Source of the DNA: Nanosynbacter sp963524495
Lineage (GTDB): Bacteria; Patescibacteriota; Saccharimonadia; Saccharimonadales; Saccharimonadaceae
DNA: 64,000 nt
Direction: 5' to 3'
Assembly (NCBI GenBank): GCA_046846435.1
Contig: CP128407.1
Coordinates: forward strand, 62,001-126,000
Shown piece after piece: positions 51,302-58,810 of this stretch (position 1 is the stretch's first letter; every line of letters starts with the position of its first letter). The notes under the pieces are model-generated. The model was not told the DNA's origin, made no database searches, and was given only the letters and a program-made list of their open reading frames with translations. Position numbers and translations under genes: made by a program.

Positions 51302-52448
51302 AATAGCGAGAAATAATCAATCAGGTGCGGTGTCGTTATTTGCAGTGATTTTTGCGACACTGTTACTAACGGTTTTGATGCTCGGCTTCATGCGGCTCAT
51401 AATGGTTGATCAGCGACAGGCTCTGAACAACGAACTGTCACAAAGTGCGTACGATGCGGCCTTGTCTGGTGTTGAAGATGCCAAGCGAGTCGTGCGCGCC
51501 TGTCAAAAAGGAGATAACGGTGGCAAGGCCTGTGAGCAGTTACGATTGCCTAATGATTGCAAAGTAGTCGCACGTGCGGGCGTTGCCGGTAGTGTGACCG
51601 CTAACGAGACGCTGATTCAGTCGCGTCGCTCAGGGGATGGTAAAGAGTTCAACCAGGCCTATACCTGTGTCAATATTACGATGGATACGGAAGATTTCCT
51701 GGTTAGCATACCCGAAGGATCATCTCGTCTCGTACCATTGAAAGCCAAATCTGAATTTAATAAAATTGTCCTCGAGTGGTTTACTAAAGAGGATGCGAAC
51801 GGTAACGTGGCTGCTGGGCGAGTAAAGAATGCTGCCTCGGCGTCAACCTCGCTGCCAGCGTATAGTGACTGGGATGAGTCGCCGTCTCGTCCTGCACCCG
51901 CGTTACTGCGCACTCAGATGATTTTTCCAGGCGACACATTCGACCTTGCTAGTCTTGATAGCTCTCGTGTTGCGACGATGTTCCTTTATCCACGGACGCT
52001 GAGTGTTCCCGGGCCGACGAACGGAGGTGTATCGGCAATTAATCTACCGCGAGCGGGCGGTGGTGGGCAATTTAACAATGCTCCGACACCGGTGAGCTGT
52101 TCCCCAGATTTTGCTAATAGTGGCTATTCGTGCCGAGCCACAATTGATATATCGCCTGTTACGGCCGCCGCCAGCGTCAATTCATTCTTGCGTTTGACAC
52201 CGCTATATCGCATGTCACACATACGAATTGCCCTATATAATGGTGCAGAACCAGCCAAGTTTGATGGTGTTCAGCCGGCGGTCGATGCGACTGGTCGTGC
52301 CAGTAATGTGTTTCGACGGGTTGAGGCGCGTCTCCAGATAGGTGACGATTTCCCGTATCCTGAAAATGCTATTGACCTTGAGAACAGCCTCTGTAAAGAC
52401 TTTTCGGTGACCGAAGGCAGCGTAACGCCGGGTAACTGTCGGCCGTAG
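51294..52448 (+). CDS. Minor pilin 4 (PilX/GspK-like)
   Basis: 384 aa, largest of the set. Short leader MDKIARNNQSG, then AVSLFAVIFATLLLTVLMLGFMRL without Glu+5, as in GspK/PilX-like tip proteins that cap the pseudopilin complex. Large outer domain with several Cys pairs. It may carry the surface-contact function of the tip. Confidence 0.75.
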   Translation: MDKIARNNQSGAVSLFAVIFATLLLTVLMLGFMRLIMVDQRQALNNELSQSAYDAALSGVEDAKRVVRACQKGDNGGKACEQLRLPNDCKVVARAGVAGSVTANETLIQSRRSGDGKEFNQAYTCVNITMDTEDFLVSIPEGSSRLVPLKAKSEFNKIVLEWFTKEDANGNVAAGRVKNAASASTSLPAYSDWDESPSRPAPALLRTQMIFPGDTFDLASLDSSRVATMFLYPRTLSVPGPTNGGVSAINLPRAGGGGQFNNAPTPVSCSPDFANSGYSCRATIDISPVTAAASVNSFLRLTPLYRMSHIRIALYNGAEPAKFDGVQPAVDATGRASNVFRRVEARLQIGDDFPYPENAIDLENSLCKDFSVTEGSVTPGNCRP

Positions 52449-52460
52449 TGTCTTAGGGAC

Positions 52461-53381
52461 CTATCTCGTATCACTGTGAAAGCGTTCGTGGACGTCTTTG
52501 AGGTGCTGGTCGGTGACGTGTGTGTAAATCTGGGTCGTGGCGATATTGCTATGACCAAGCATCGATTGTACCGCCCGTAGGTCCGCTCCATTCATCAGAA
52601 GGTCGGTGGCAAAGCTATGACGCATAGTGTGCGGGCTAACGTGCTTGGTGATGCCAGCAAGTCGGGCATAGTGTGATACCATCCGCTGGATCGAGCGAGC
52701 ACTCAGCCGACGATAATCGCCAGAAACTGAAGGCTTTGCTAGGCGCCTGCTATAGCTGATGAATAGAGCTGGCAGGTTGTCATGCCGTGCGTCAAGGTAA
52801 TTTTTGACGTGCTCGGCAGCGGACATTGAGACAAATACGGGCCGGTCTTTCTGGCCCTTGCCACGTACCATAAACTCGCGTCGAGCGAGATTGATGTGGT
52901 CACGGTTCAAGCTAACAAGCTCCGACACGCGCAGCCCGCTCGAAAACAAAAGCTCAATGATTGCTCGGTCGCGAAGGCCCGGCTCATTGTCCAGCGGGAT
53001 CTGCTCAATTAGTCGTACCACCTCGTCGTAGTGAAGGAATGTGACTTGTTTGCGAACGGTTTTTGGTAGGGTAATCTTGTCGGCTGCCAGTGATGAGATA
53101 TCCCGTTGTGATAAATACGTCAATAATCCGCGTAGGGCGATTAAGTGATAATTTTGTGTAATTAACAACAATTCTTCACCGGTGTTGCTATTTTTATAAC
53201 GGTTTAACCAGAGGCGATACTTACGAATTGTCTCTGATGTTATTTTTGCAACATCAATATCACCAGCAAAATCAATGAAGCGTTCAAGGTATAATTTGTA
53301 GTTCTCAATAGTGCGAGGACTGCGTCCACCCTCAACTTCTAGGTGTTCCAGGAAATCTGCTAATGCTTCGGAGAAATACAT
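52461..53381 (-). CDS. xerD: Tyrosine recombinase XerC/XerD-like
   Basis: 306 aa. N-terminal SAM-like core-binding domain (EALADFLEHLEVEGGRSPRT), catalytic domain with Arg in FSSGLRVSELVSL, Lys in RGKGQKDRPVF, HTMRHSFATDLL, LGHSNIATTQIYTH (His, Tyr). Resolves chromosome dimers at dif with FtsK. No flanking att or phage genes are seen, so a housekeeping Xer is preferred over an integrase; XerC versus XerD cannot be decided. TGt-TAAAAT (complement of 53388-53396) is six bases before the ATG. Confidence 0.88.
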   Translation of the reverse strand: MYFSEALADFLEHLEVEGGRSPRTIENYKLYLERFIDFAGDIDVAKITSETIRKYRLWLNRYKNSNTGEELLLITQNYHLIALRGLLTYLSQRDISSLAADKITLPKTVRKQVTFLHYDEVVRLIEQIPLDNEPGLRDRAIIELLFSSGLRVSELVSLNRDHINLARREFMVRGKGQKDRPVFVSMSAAEHVKNYLDARHDNLPALFISYSRRLAKPSVSGDYRRLSARSIQRMVSHYARLAGITKHVSPHTMRHSFATDLLMNGADLRAVQSMLGHSNIATTQIYTHVTDQHLKDVHERFHSDTR

Positions 53382-53464
53382 AGTTTAATTTTAACAACAA
53401 CTATACCATTTATCAAATGGGTACTTTTTGCTATGATGAAGAAAATAATACACGAAGGAGGCGT

Positions 53465-53992
53465 ATGGCTGAGTCAAAAAAGAAGAATATGTGTGGCATT
53501 GAGCGAACACTGATTGTGTTCAAGCCTGATGCAGTGCAGCGGGGAATCGTCGGTGAAATCTTGCAGCGATTTGAGCGCGTTGGCCTCAAGATTATCGGTG
53601 TCAAGATGGTGGCCCCGGGTCGTGAGCATTACTTTGCGCACTATGAAACGATTGGCAAGATGGTAACACGTCGTGGTGAAGAAATCTTTGGGATGACGCT
53701 TGATATGATGATGGACGGGCCAGTTATCGCTATGGTCCTTGAGGGGGTTGAGGCGGTCGCCGTGGTGCGTAAAATTGTCGGCCCAACTGAACCGAAATCT
53801 GCCGACATGGGTACGATTCGTGGTGACTATTCGCATGTTAGCTTTGGCTATGCTAACGAATGTCGGAAGGGCGTGCCAAATCTGATCCATGCGTCGGGTG
53901 ATCCTGACGAGGCAGAGCAGGAAGTCGCTCACTGGTTTAAGCCCGAAGAATTGATGGACTATGTTACATTAAACGAAAAGTTTACTCGATAG
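53465..53992 (+). CDS. ndk: Nucleoside-diphosphate kinase
   Basis: 175 aa, longer than the usual ~140-150 because of an insert in the middle of the C-terminal half and a short N-terminal extension. ERTLIVFKPDAVQRGIVGEI, GPVIAMVLEG, RKIVGPTEP, GTIRGDYS and the active-site His in NLIHASGD are present. Transfers phosphate among NTPs/dNTPs. SD GAAGGAGG before the ATG at 53465. Confidence 0.93.
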   Translation: MAESKKKNMCGIERTLIVFKPDAVQRGIVGEILQRFERVGLKIIGVKMVAPGREHYFAHYETIGKMVTRRGEEIFGMTLDMMMDGPVIAMVLEGVEAVAVVRKIVGPTEPKSADMGTIRGDYSHVSFGYANECRKGVPNLIHASGDPDEAEQEVAHWFKPEELMDYVTLNEKFTR

Positions 53993-54007
53993 CATTCTCG
54001 TCACTCA

Positions 54008-54042
54008 AAACTACCCGTGCTATAATTGACACGGGTGGTTTT
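54008..54042 (+). terminator. ndk terminator whose loop contains the tRNA-Arg -10 element
   Basis: ACCCGTG (54013-54019) pairs with CACGGGT (54030-54036), extended by AAAC/GTTT, then T5. The loop carries TATAAT (54021-54026) preceded by TGc, correctly placed for the tRNA gene at 54050. Confidence 0.75.
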
Positions 54043-54049
54043 TGTGTAT

Positions 54050-54126
54050 GCCTCGGTAGCTCAACTGGATAGAGCAGATCCGTCCTAAGGATAAGGTTGC
54101 AGGTTCGACTCCTGCCCGGGGTACCA
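54050..54126 (+). tRNA. tRNA-Arg(CCT)
   Basis: Cloverleaf: acceptor GCCTCGG/CCGGGGT (two G-U pairs), D stem GCTC/GAGC, anticodon loop GTCCTAA with anticodon CCT, T arm GCAGG-TTCGACT-CCTGC, CCA encoded. Reads AGG. Confidence 0.92.
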
Positions 54127-54133
54127 AAGCATT

Positions 54134-54667
54134 ATGACAAAGAAAGCCAAATCAACCAAAGCATTTGATGGTCAGCGCGATGGCGAGGAGCTGTTGTTCG
54201 TGTTTCGTCGACATATTATTGCTATGCGCAAGGGTTTTTACTTACTGCTCGTTCCGATGACGATTGGCGCGCTACCGTATCTTATCTGGCAGGATAATCT
54301 CAATCTTTTGTGGGTATTTCTTGGTAGCTTTGTTTTTGGACTCGTTCTGTTTGGTTATCATTTTTTGATGTGGTTTTATACGTATTACATTGTGACAAAT
54401 CAGCGACTTCGCCAGATAACGCAGCATGGTTTTTTTGGTAAGGATGTAATTGAACTTAAGCTAGCAAAAGTCCAGAATATCAGCTACGTTGTGCCCGGTT
54501 TTACGGGCGAAATGTTCAAATTTGGTACAATAGTTATTCAGACGTTTGTTGGTGATCTTGTCATCAAAAACGTTGAACATCCAGATAAGATTTATAATAA
54601 GCTGCAAGATGCGGTGGACCTCGCCGCTGAAAGGAGTGATCGTGCTAAAGAAAACAACGAAGGGTAA
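54134..54667 (+). CDS. Membrane protein with bacterial PH domain (YdbS/YdbT-type)
   Basis: 177 aa. Two membrane helices (about 34-55 and 58-80) followed by a PH-like domain (YYIVTNQRLRQITQHGFFGKD then LAKVQNISYVVPG and FGTIVIQTF). Membrane-flanked bPH2 proteins are common and poorly understood. Overlaps the foldase gene start by 26 nt. Confidence 0.78.
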   Translation: MTKKAKSTKAFDGQRDGEELLFVFRRHIIAMRKGFYLLLVPMTIGALPYLIWQDNLNLLWVFLGSFVFGLVLFGYHFLMWFYTYYIVTNQRLRQITQHGFFGKDVIELKLAKVQNISYVVPGFTGEMFKFGTIVIQTFVGDLVIKNVEHPDKIYNKLQDAVDLAAERSDRAKENNEG

Positions 54668-55670
54668 AAAAAAGGACAAGCGTTCACTGCCGTCACGGAT
54701 TACCAATGACACGGTCGCGGAGCATCGCGAAAAGGTGCTGGCTGGTGGGCGTAAACACAAATATCCGATACAGTACTCCAAGCATAAGCTAGTCTGGAAC
54801 ACGATTTTTATTAGCATAGCCGGGCTTGTAACGGTGATTGTTCTATTATATCTTCAGCTCTATGTTTGGAAGGACACGAGCGATTTAGCATATCGTATTA
54901 CCAAAATTTTGCCGCTACCGGCCGGTTCAGTTGAAGGGGAATTTGTACGCTATAGCGATTATTTACTATATAATCGCGGTAATATGGCGGTGCTTAAGAC
55001 TCAGGGTCAAGATCAGGCTGGTGATAAAGTTGCTTTTCAGCGGCAGCGAGCCATGAACCAAGCGGTGCAGGATGCATATGTGCGCAAGTTAGCGAGAGAA
55101 AGGGGTATATCGGTTGATGATCGAAGAGTTGATGAAGAGATGGACCGCCAGCAAAAGGATGCCGGCCTGTCAAAAGAAGCCTACCGTTCGGCGGTAAAAG
55201 ATATGATAGGCTGGTCGCTTGATGAGGCGCGTGATGGTATTAGGGCATCGCTGCTGCGCTGGGAGGTATCATTCGCTGTTGATGAAGCGGCGGCCAACCT
55301 TGTTAAGGAAGTCGAAGCGCAGCTCAAGGCCGGTAAATCGTTGACGGATGTCGCAGCGGCGTTAGGTGAACGAGTACAAGTAATGCCAGAGACGGTTGTT
55401 CCGAAGACCAACAAAGACGGTGGCTTGACCGAGGCGGCGATTAAAACTGCAGATGGTACGATCTCTGGGGTTATTAAACCGCTCGGTGGTGATGGCTACT
55501 ACTTTGTTCAGCCACGCTCGCGAGACGATAGTTCAGTCACTTATTCATATCTCAAGATTCCACTGACGACGTTCAAAACTAATTTTGATAAGTTGATCAA
55601 TGGTAAAAAAGTCACTTACTATGTCCATCTTGACCAGCCGGCTGAACAAAAGTCAAGTGAGCAGAAATAG
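54642..55670 (+). CDS. Membrane-anchored SurA/PrsA-like foldase
   Basis: 342 aa. Very basic cytoplasmic start, one helix (TIFISIAGLVTVIVLLYLQL, about 46-65) and an extracytoplasmic helical SurA_N-like chaperone region (AVQDAYVRKLARERGISVDDRRVDEEM, in parts; about 140-225), followed by a possible degenerate PpiC-like part (TVVPKTNKDGGLTEAAIKTADG). It may fold exported proteins such as pilins. Start is GTG at 54642 with SD AAGGAG (54631-54636). Confidence 0.72.
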   Translation: MLKKTTKGKKKDKRSLPSRITNDTVAEHREKVLAGGRKHKYPIQYSKHKLVWNTIFISIAGLVTVIVLLYLQLYVWKDTSDLAYRITKILPLPAGSVEGEFVRYSDYLLYNRGNMAVLKTQGQDQAGDKVAFQRQRAMNQAVQDAYVRKLARERGISVDDRRVDEEMDRQQKDAGLSKEAYRSAVKDMIGWSLDEARDGIRASLLRWEVSFAVDEAAANLVKEVEAQLKAGKSLTDVAAALGERVQVMPETVVPKTNKDGGLTEAAIKTADGTISGVIKPLGGDGYYFVQPRSRDDSSVTYSYLKIPLTTFKTNFDKLINGKKVTYYVHLDQPAEQKSSEQK

Positions 55671-55713
55671 CCTTCTGTTATCCGTCGTCATCTTTGCGAA
55701 AGCCTCGTCCATC

Positions 55714-55722
55714 TGCTATAAT
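55714..55722 (+). promoter_or_regulatory. Extended -10 promoter of tRNA-Thr
   Basis: TGc-TATAAT 14 bases upstream of the tRNA. Confidence 0.7.
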
Positions 55723-55736
55723 CCTTGGGGAGGTAT

Positions 55737-55812
55737 GCCGCTGTAGCTCAGTTGGTAGAGCGGCGCTTTCGTAAAGCGTAGGTCACCGGTTCGAATCCGG
55801 TCAGCGGCTCCA
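55737..55812 (+). tRNA. tRNA-Thr(CGT)
   Basis: Acceptor GCCGCTG/CAGCGGC perfect, D stem GCTC/GAGC, anticodon stem GCGCT/AGCGT with loop TTCGTAA (anticodon CGT), T arm CCGGT-TCGAA-ATCCGG type, discriminator T and encoded CCA. Confidence 0.95.
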
Positions 55813-55819
55813 GAGTAGT

Positions 55820-56197
55820 ATGAAGAAGCATATCACAAGCACATTACGACAGATGATGAAAGATCGCTGGCTGTTTGGTCTCGTTGTTGCTAATGTCTTG
55901 CTGGCGTTAGTAATCATTATCTCCTTTGCTATTACTATTAAGCCCAAAGAAACTCAGGTCATTGTTCAGCACAGTGCGTTTAGTGTGACGGGGCTATACC
56001 GTGGTCACTGGTATTCGCTCTGGGCGTACGGCGTGCTGCAGCTTATGATTACGGTTGGGCACATTATGTTGAGTGCCAAGCTTGCTGCGGCCCAGCGTCG
56101 TGATTTAGCATTGGCGTTCCTTTGGTTCACAATTGCTATATCAGTTATGCTAGCACTGTTTGCCTACTCAATAATCGTAATTGCGTCGGTGGTGTAG
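55820..56197 (+). CDS. Small integral membrane protein
   Basis: 125 aa with about three membrane helices (WLFGLVVANVLLALVIIISF; YGVLQLMITVGHIMLSAKLA; LAFLWFTIAISVMLALFAYS). No recognised family. The next gene follows after 4 nt, so it may work with the glycosyltransferase. Confidence 0.6.
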   Translation: MKKHITSTLRQMMKDRWLFGLVVANVLLALVIIISFAITIKPKETQVIVQHSAFSVTGLYRGHWYSLWAYGVLQLMITVGHIMLSAKLAAAQRRDLALAFLWFTIAISVMLALFAYSIIVIASVV

Positions 56198-56201
56198 GGT
56201 T

Positions 56202-57884
56202 ATGGATATAGAGATACCACTTGGTAAACGAAAGCCATTCTATCGATTCTTGGAGGTCCTGCCGGGTCTGTTGAGCTATGGCGCAGTTATTCTTCTTATC
56301 GTGTTGTCGATATTTAGCCCGCTGATCGCGTCGCTCTATCTGCTCATCATTATTCTGTCGATGATGGTGCGCGTTGTCGGTATCACGTATCATATGGTTG
56401 CTGGCCGCGCCAAAATGGATAAAGCGAGTCTGATTGATTGGCATGCGCGTCTTGAGGATCTTGAAGATGCACAGGCGGTATATGCACGTATTCGCGACCA
56501 ACGACATAAGGAGGTTGGTTTTGCGCAGCATAAAGAAAACGTACGCCTCATCGCTTCCGCGCAGCCAGGGTTTTTCCCGAAGCCGTCAGAAATTTATAAC
56601 GCGGTTATCATGCCCGCCTATAATGAGAGCATTGAGGTAATTGAACCAGCTATTCAATCGGTGATTGCCACTACATACGATAAAAAACATATGATTATGG
56701 TGTTTGCGTATGAGGAGCGGGGCGGTAAGGATATTGACACAACTGCCAAGACGCTACAAAAACGCTATGGCAAGTATTTTCACGCCTTTCATATCGTTAA
56801 GCATCCAAAAGACATTCCGAATGAGGTGATCGGCAAGGGTGGCAATATTACGCATGCCGGGCGCTGGCTGAAGGGGTGGCTCAAGGAGCAGCATATTCCG
56901 TATAGTAACGTTATTGTTACGACGATGGATTGTGACAACAAGCCACATGAAACCTACTTTGATTACCTGACATACGAATATATCGTCCGCGAGGACCGTA
57001 AGCACTACTCATATCAACCAGTGTGTCTATTCACTAGTAACATTTGGGACGTGCCGGCGCCGATGCGTGTGGTCGCGACGGGTAACTCATTTTGGAATAT
57101 TATTAGCTCAATGCGCCCTCATTCGCTACGTAATTTTGCTTCACATGCTCAGCCGATGGATGCGCTCGTTGAGATGGACTTCTGGAGTGTTCGAACGATC
57201 GTCGAAGATGGCCATCAGTATTGGCGCAGTTATTTCTATTTTGGTGGTAACTACGGGGTCGTGCCGCTCCATGTACCGATTTATCAAGACGCGGTATTGT
57301 CAGCCACGTATATGAAAACGCTCAAAGCGCAGTTTATTCAGCTTCGTCGCTGGGCGTATGGAGCATCTGATGTCGCGTATGTTGGCGAACGGGTCTTTAC
57401 CAAGCAGCGTAATGTACCATTTTGGGCTGGCTTTTCGCGATTTGTCAGGTTGCTTGATGGACACGTGACGTTAGCCTGTGTTTCAATTCTGATCGCTTTT
57501 GGTGGCTGGGTACCACTTATCATTAATGCCGAGGCCGCCCGTAGTGTCGCCGCGCATCAATTGCCTGATACGGTGAGCACGCTGCAGCAAATTGCGCTAA
57601 TTGGTATGGCGATAGCGATTTTTAGTGCCTTCAAGCTTTTACCGTCACGTCCAATTCGCTACACGCGCCGCCGGAATATCTGGATGCTCTTGCAGTGGGT
57701 GCTGATGCCGGTGACGGCCATTGTCTATAGCTCCGCCGCAGCATTCACTGCACAGACCCGTCTGTTAGTTGGGCGGTATCTTGATAAGTTTGACGTCACC
57801 GAAAAAGCCACAGCGGCGATTAATGCTCGCCAGAAGGCGACTGCACGTAAACGGTCGAAGGCCTCCCGCGTCGCCGAGAAGTGA
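56202..57884 (+). CDS. Membrane glycosyltransferase, family-2-like
   Basis: 560 aa. Two N-terminal helices (about 20-65), a GT-A domain with AVIMPAYNES (about 136-145), VIVTTMDCDNKPHETYF (DxD-like, about 239-255), VEDGHQYWRSYF (ED motif) and QLRRWAYGASDVAY (QxxRW motif), then C-terminal helices and a Lys/Arg-rich tail. The layout is that of processive polysaccharide synthases; substrate unknown. Its 3' end overlaps convergent nrdR by 65 bp. Confidence 0.82.
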   Translation: MDIEIPLGKRKPFYRFLEVLPGLLSYGAVILLIVLSIFSPLIASLYLLIIILSMMVRVVGITYHMVAGRAKMDKASLIDWHARLEDLEDAQAVYARIRDQRHKEVGFAQHKENVRLIASAQPGFFPKPSEIYNAVIMPAYNESIEVIEPAIQSVIATTYDKKHMIMVFAYEERGGKDIDTTAKTLQKRYGKYFHAFHIVKHPKDIPNEVIGKGGNITHAGRWLKGWLKEQHIPYSNVIVTTMDCDNKPHETYFDYLTYEYIVREDRKHYSYQPVCLFTSNIWDVPAPMRVVATGNSFWNIISSMRPHSLRNFASHAQPMDALVEMDFWSVRTIVEDGHQYWRSYFYFGGNYGVVPLHVPIYQDAVLSATYMKTLKAQFIQLRRWAYGASDVAYVGERVFTKQRNVPFWAGFSRFVRLLDGHVTLACVSILIAFGGWVPLIINAEAARSVAAHQLPDTVSTLQQIALIGMAIAIFSAFKLLPSRPIRYTRRRNIWMLLQWVLMPVTAIVYSSAAAFTAQTRLLVGRYLDKFDVTEKATAAINARQKATARKRSKASRVAEK

Positions 57885-58284
57885 TGAGTCGGTGCTGGGC
57901 AGCGTACTGGAGTGCTGCTACTGGGTCGTAACGTTGGAGAATCATGTGTGTTATTTGAGCGATGATTTGTGTAGATAGCGGCTTACCTTGCTTGATAATC
58001 TGTTCCTGCGCAGTTTGTGCAAGGAAGTAGCTATCATGTGCTGCAGTATGCTTATTATGCTGAAAGCTACGGCTAATGCTTATGATGAGCTTTCCTAAAT
58101 TGAAAGGGGTGGTTGACCCGTCGTGTGTTAGCACCATGCGCCCGTCTAGTGTAGCCCGTTCGTATGTCGTAAAGACTGCGCCACATTCTGGACAGGACCG
58201 TCGCCGCCAGACGCTGGGGTGTTTCGTGTGCTTGCGGGAGTTTTTGGTAGTAGTTTTATCGTGAAAACAATTTATACAAATCAT
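57820..58284 (-). CDS. nrdR: Transcriptional repressor NrdR
   Basis: 154 aa. N-terminal zinc ribbon with Cys3, Cys6, Cys31, Cys34 (ICINC; RRRSCPECGAVFTTYER) and an ATP-cone (MVLTHDGSTTPFNLGKLIISISRSF, in parts, about 50-74). Represses ribonucleotide reductase genes when dATP is high. The linker between the Cys pairs is Lys/His/Thr-rich and differs from common NrdR proteins. An NrdR-box match overlaps its own start region, suggesting autorepression. No nrd structural gene is in the window. Confidence 0.88.
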   Translation of the reverse strand: MICINCFHDKTTTKNSRKHTKHPSVWRRRSCPECGAVFTTYERATLDGRMVLTHDGSTTPFNLGKLIISISRSFQHNKHTAAHDSYFLAQTAQEQIIKQGKPLSTQIIAQITHMILQRYDPVAALQYAAQHRLITSRRRGRPSTVYVQSPSGEH

Positions 58285-58286
58285 AT

Positions 58287-58296
58287 CAATATATTG
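58287..58296 (-). promoter_or_regulatory. NrdR box core at the nrdR start
   Basis: CAATATATTG matches the published NrdR-box core CWATATATWG at all ten positions and sits in a perfect 12-bp palindrome, two bases upstream of the nrdR ATG, in the place of a -10 element. Confidence 0.6.
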
Positions 58297-58350
58297 ACAT
58301 ATCGCTATAAAAAATACTAGTGGAAAAGTATATGAAAATGTGTAAAATAG

Positions 58351-58383
58351 AAAAAACTAAAAACCCTCCGTACTGCGAGGGTT
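58351..58383 (-). terminator. Terminator after tRNA-Val
   Basis: On the minus strand AACCCTC/GAGGGTT stem with an 8-nt loop followed by TTTAGTTTTTT. Confidence 0.8.
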
Positions 58384-58394
58384 GTATGCAATAA

Positions 58395-58471
58395 TGGTGG
58401 GCAATAGAGGATTCGAACCTCTCACCTCTTCAACGTCAATGAAGCGCTCTAGCCAAATGAGCTAATCGCCC
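58395..58471 (-). tRNA. tRNA-Val(GAC)
   Basis: Minus strand: acceptor GGGCGAT/ATTGCCC, D stem GCTC/GAGC, anticodon stem CTTCA/TGAAG with loop TTGACGT (anticodon GAC), T arm GAGG-TTCGAAT-CCTC, encoded CCA. Confidence 0.94.
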
Positions 58472-58604
58472 GACTATCATCAATAATAGCAGGAATTAGT
58501 GGTGAATGCAATTACCTCTTGCGGAGAGTGTAGGGGTTGGCCGTCACGTCGTTTCTTGGTGTAGTATTACGAATCCGCTACCTAGTCTATGCGTCGTAAG
58601 GGTT

Positions 58605-58790
58605 GCCCGGAACTTTTAACTATGCTACGGTGAGAGTAGCGAAGACAGAGACTAACCACCTCTCGAGCAACGTGAAAGCGGTTGCGGCGCACGAAACCAG
58701 TCGGAGCAAGAGTTATCGCCAAGGTGGAACCTCCTGGCTCGTCCCCAGGACCGAGGCACGCACGCTATATGCGTTGGGCGTGCTTTTATA
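58605..58790 (+). promoter_or_regulatory. Threonine T-box riboswitch upstream of thrS
   Basis: Order of T-box signatures: AGTA (58635-58638) on the 5' side of the specifier loop, AGAGA (about 58646), a terminal hairpin GCAAC-GTGAAAGC-GGTTGC (GTGAAAG at 58672-58678), GAA then the specifier ACC, a Thr codon, followed by purine A (58693-58699), T-box core AAGGTGGAACC (58721-58731) and CTCGTCCC (58738-58745). TGGA of the core would pair with a 3' end UCCA; the tRNA-Thr at 55737-55812 has discriminator U. A terminator hairpin follows. The 58472-58604 gap holds no gene; no certain promoter was found there. Confidence 0.75.
58756..58788 (+). terminator. T-box-controlled terminator of thrS
   Basis: GCACGC-ACGC pairs with GCGT-(TGG)-GCGTGC, loop TATAT, followed by TTTT. 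It lies between the T-box core and the thrS SD (AAAAGGAGG). Confidence 0.7.
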
Positions 58791-58810
58791 ATTACTTAAA
58801 AGGAGGTTTT

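Noticed and set aside
52461..53381. Phage or genomic-island integrase
   Set aside because: No attachment repeats, phage genes or tRNA-end duplication near it; housekeeping Xer fits better.
58310..58335. Second NrdR box about 31 bp from the first
   Set aside because: Sequence there does not match the core consensus.
58605..58790. RNase P RNA or tmRNA as identity of the structured region before thrS
   Set aside because: No tmRNA tRNA-like ends and no RNase P core signatures; T-box signatures fit in order.
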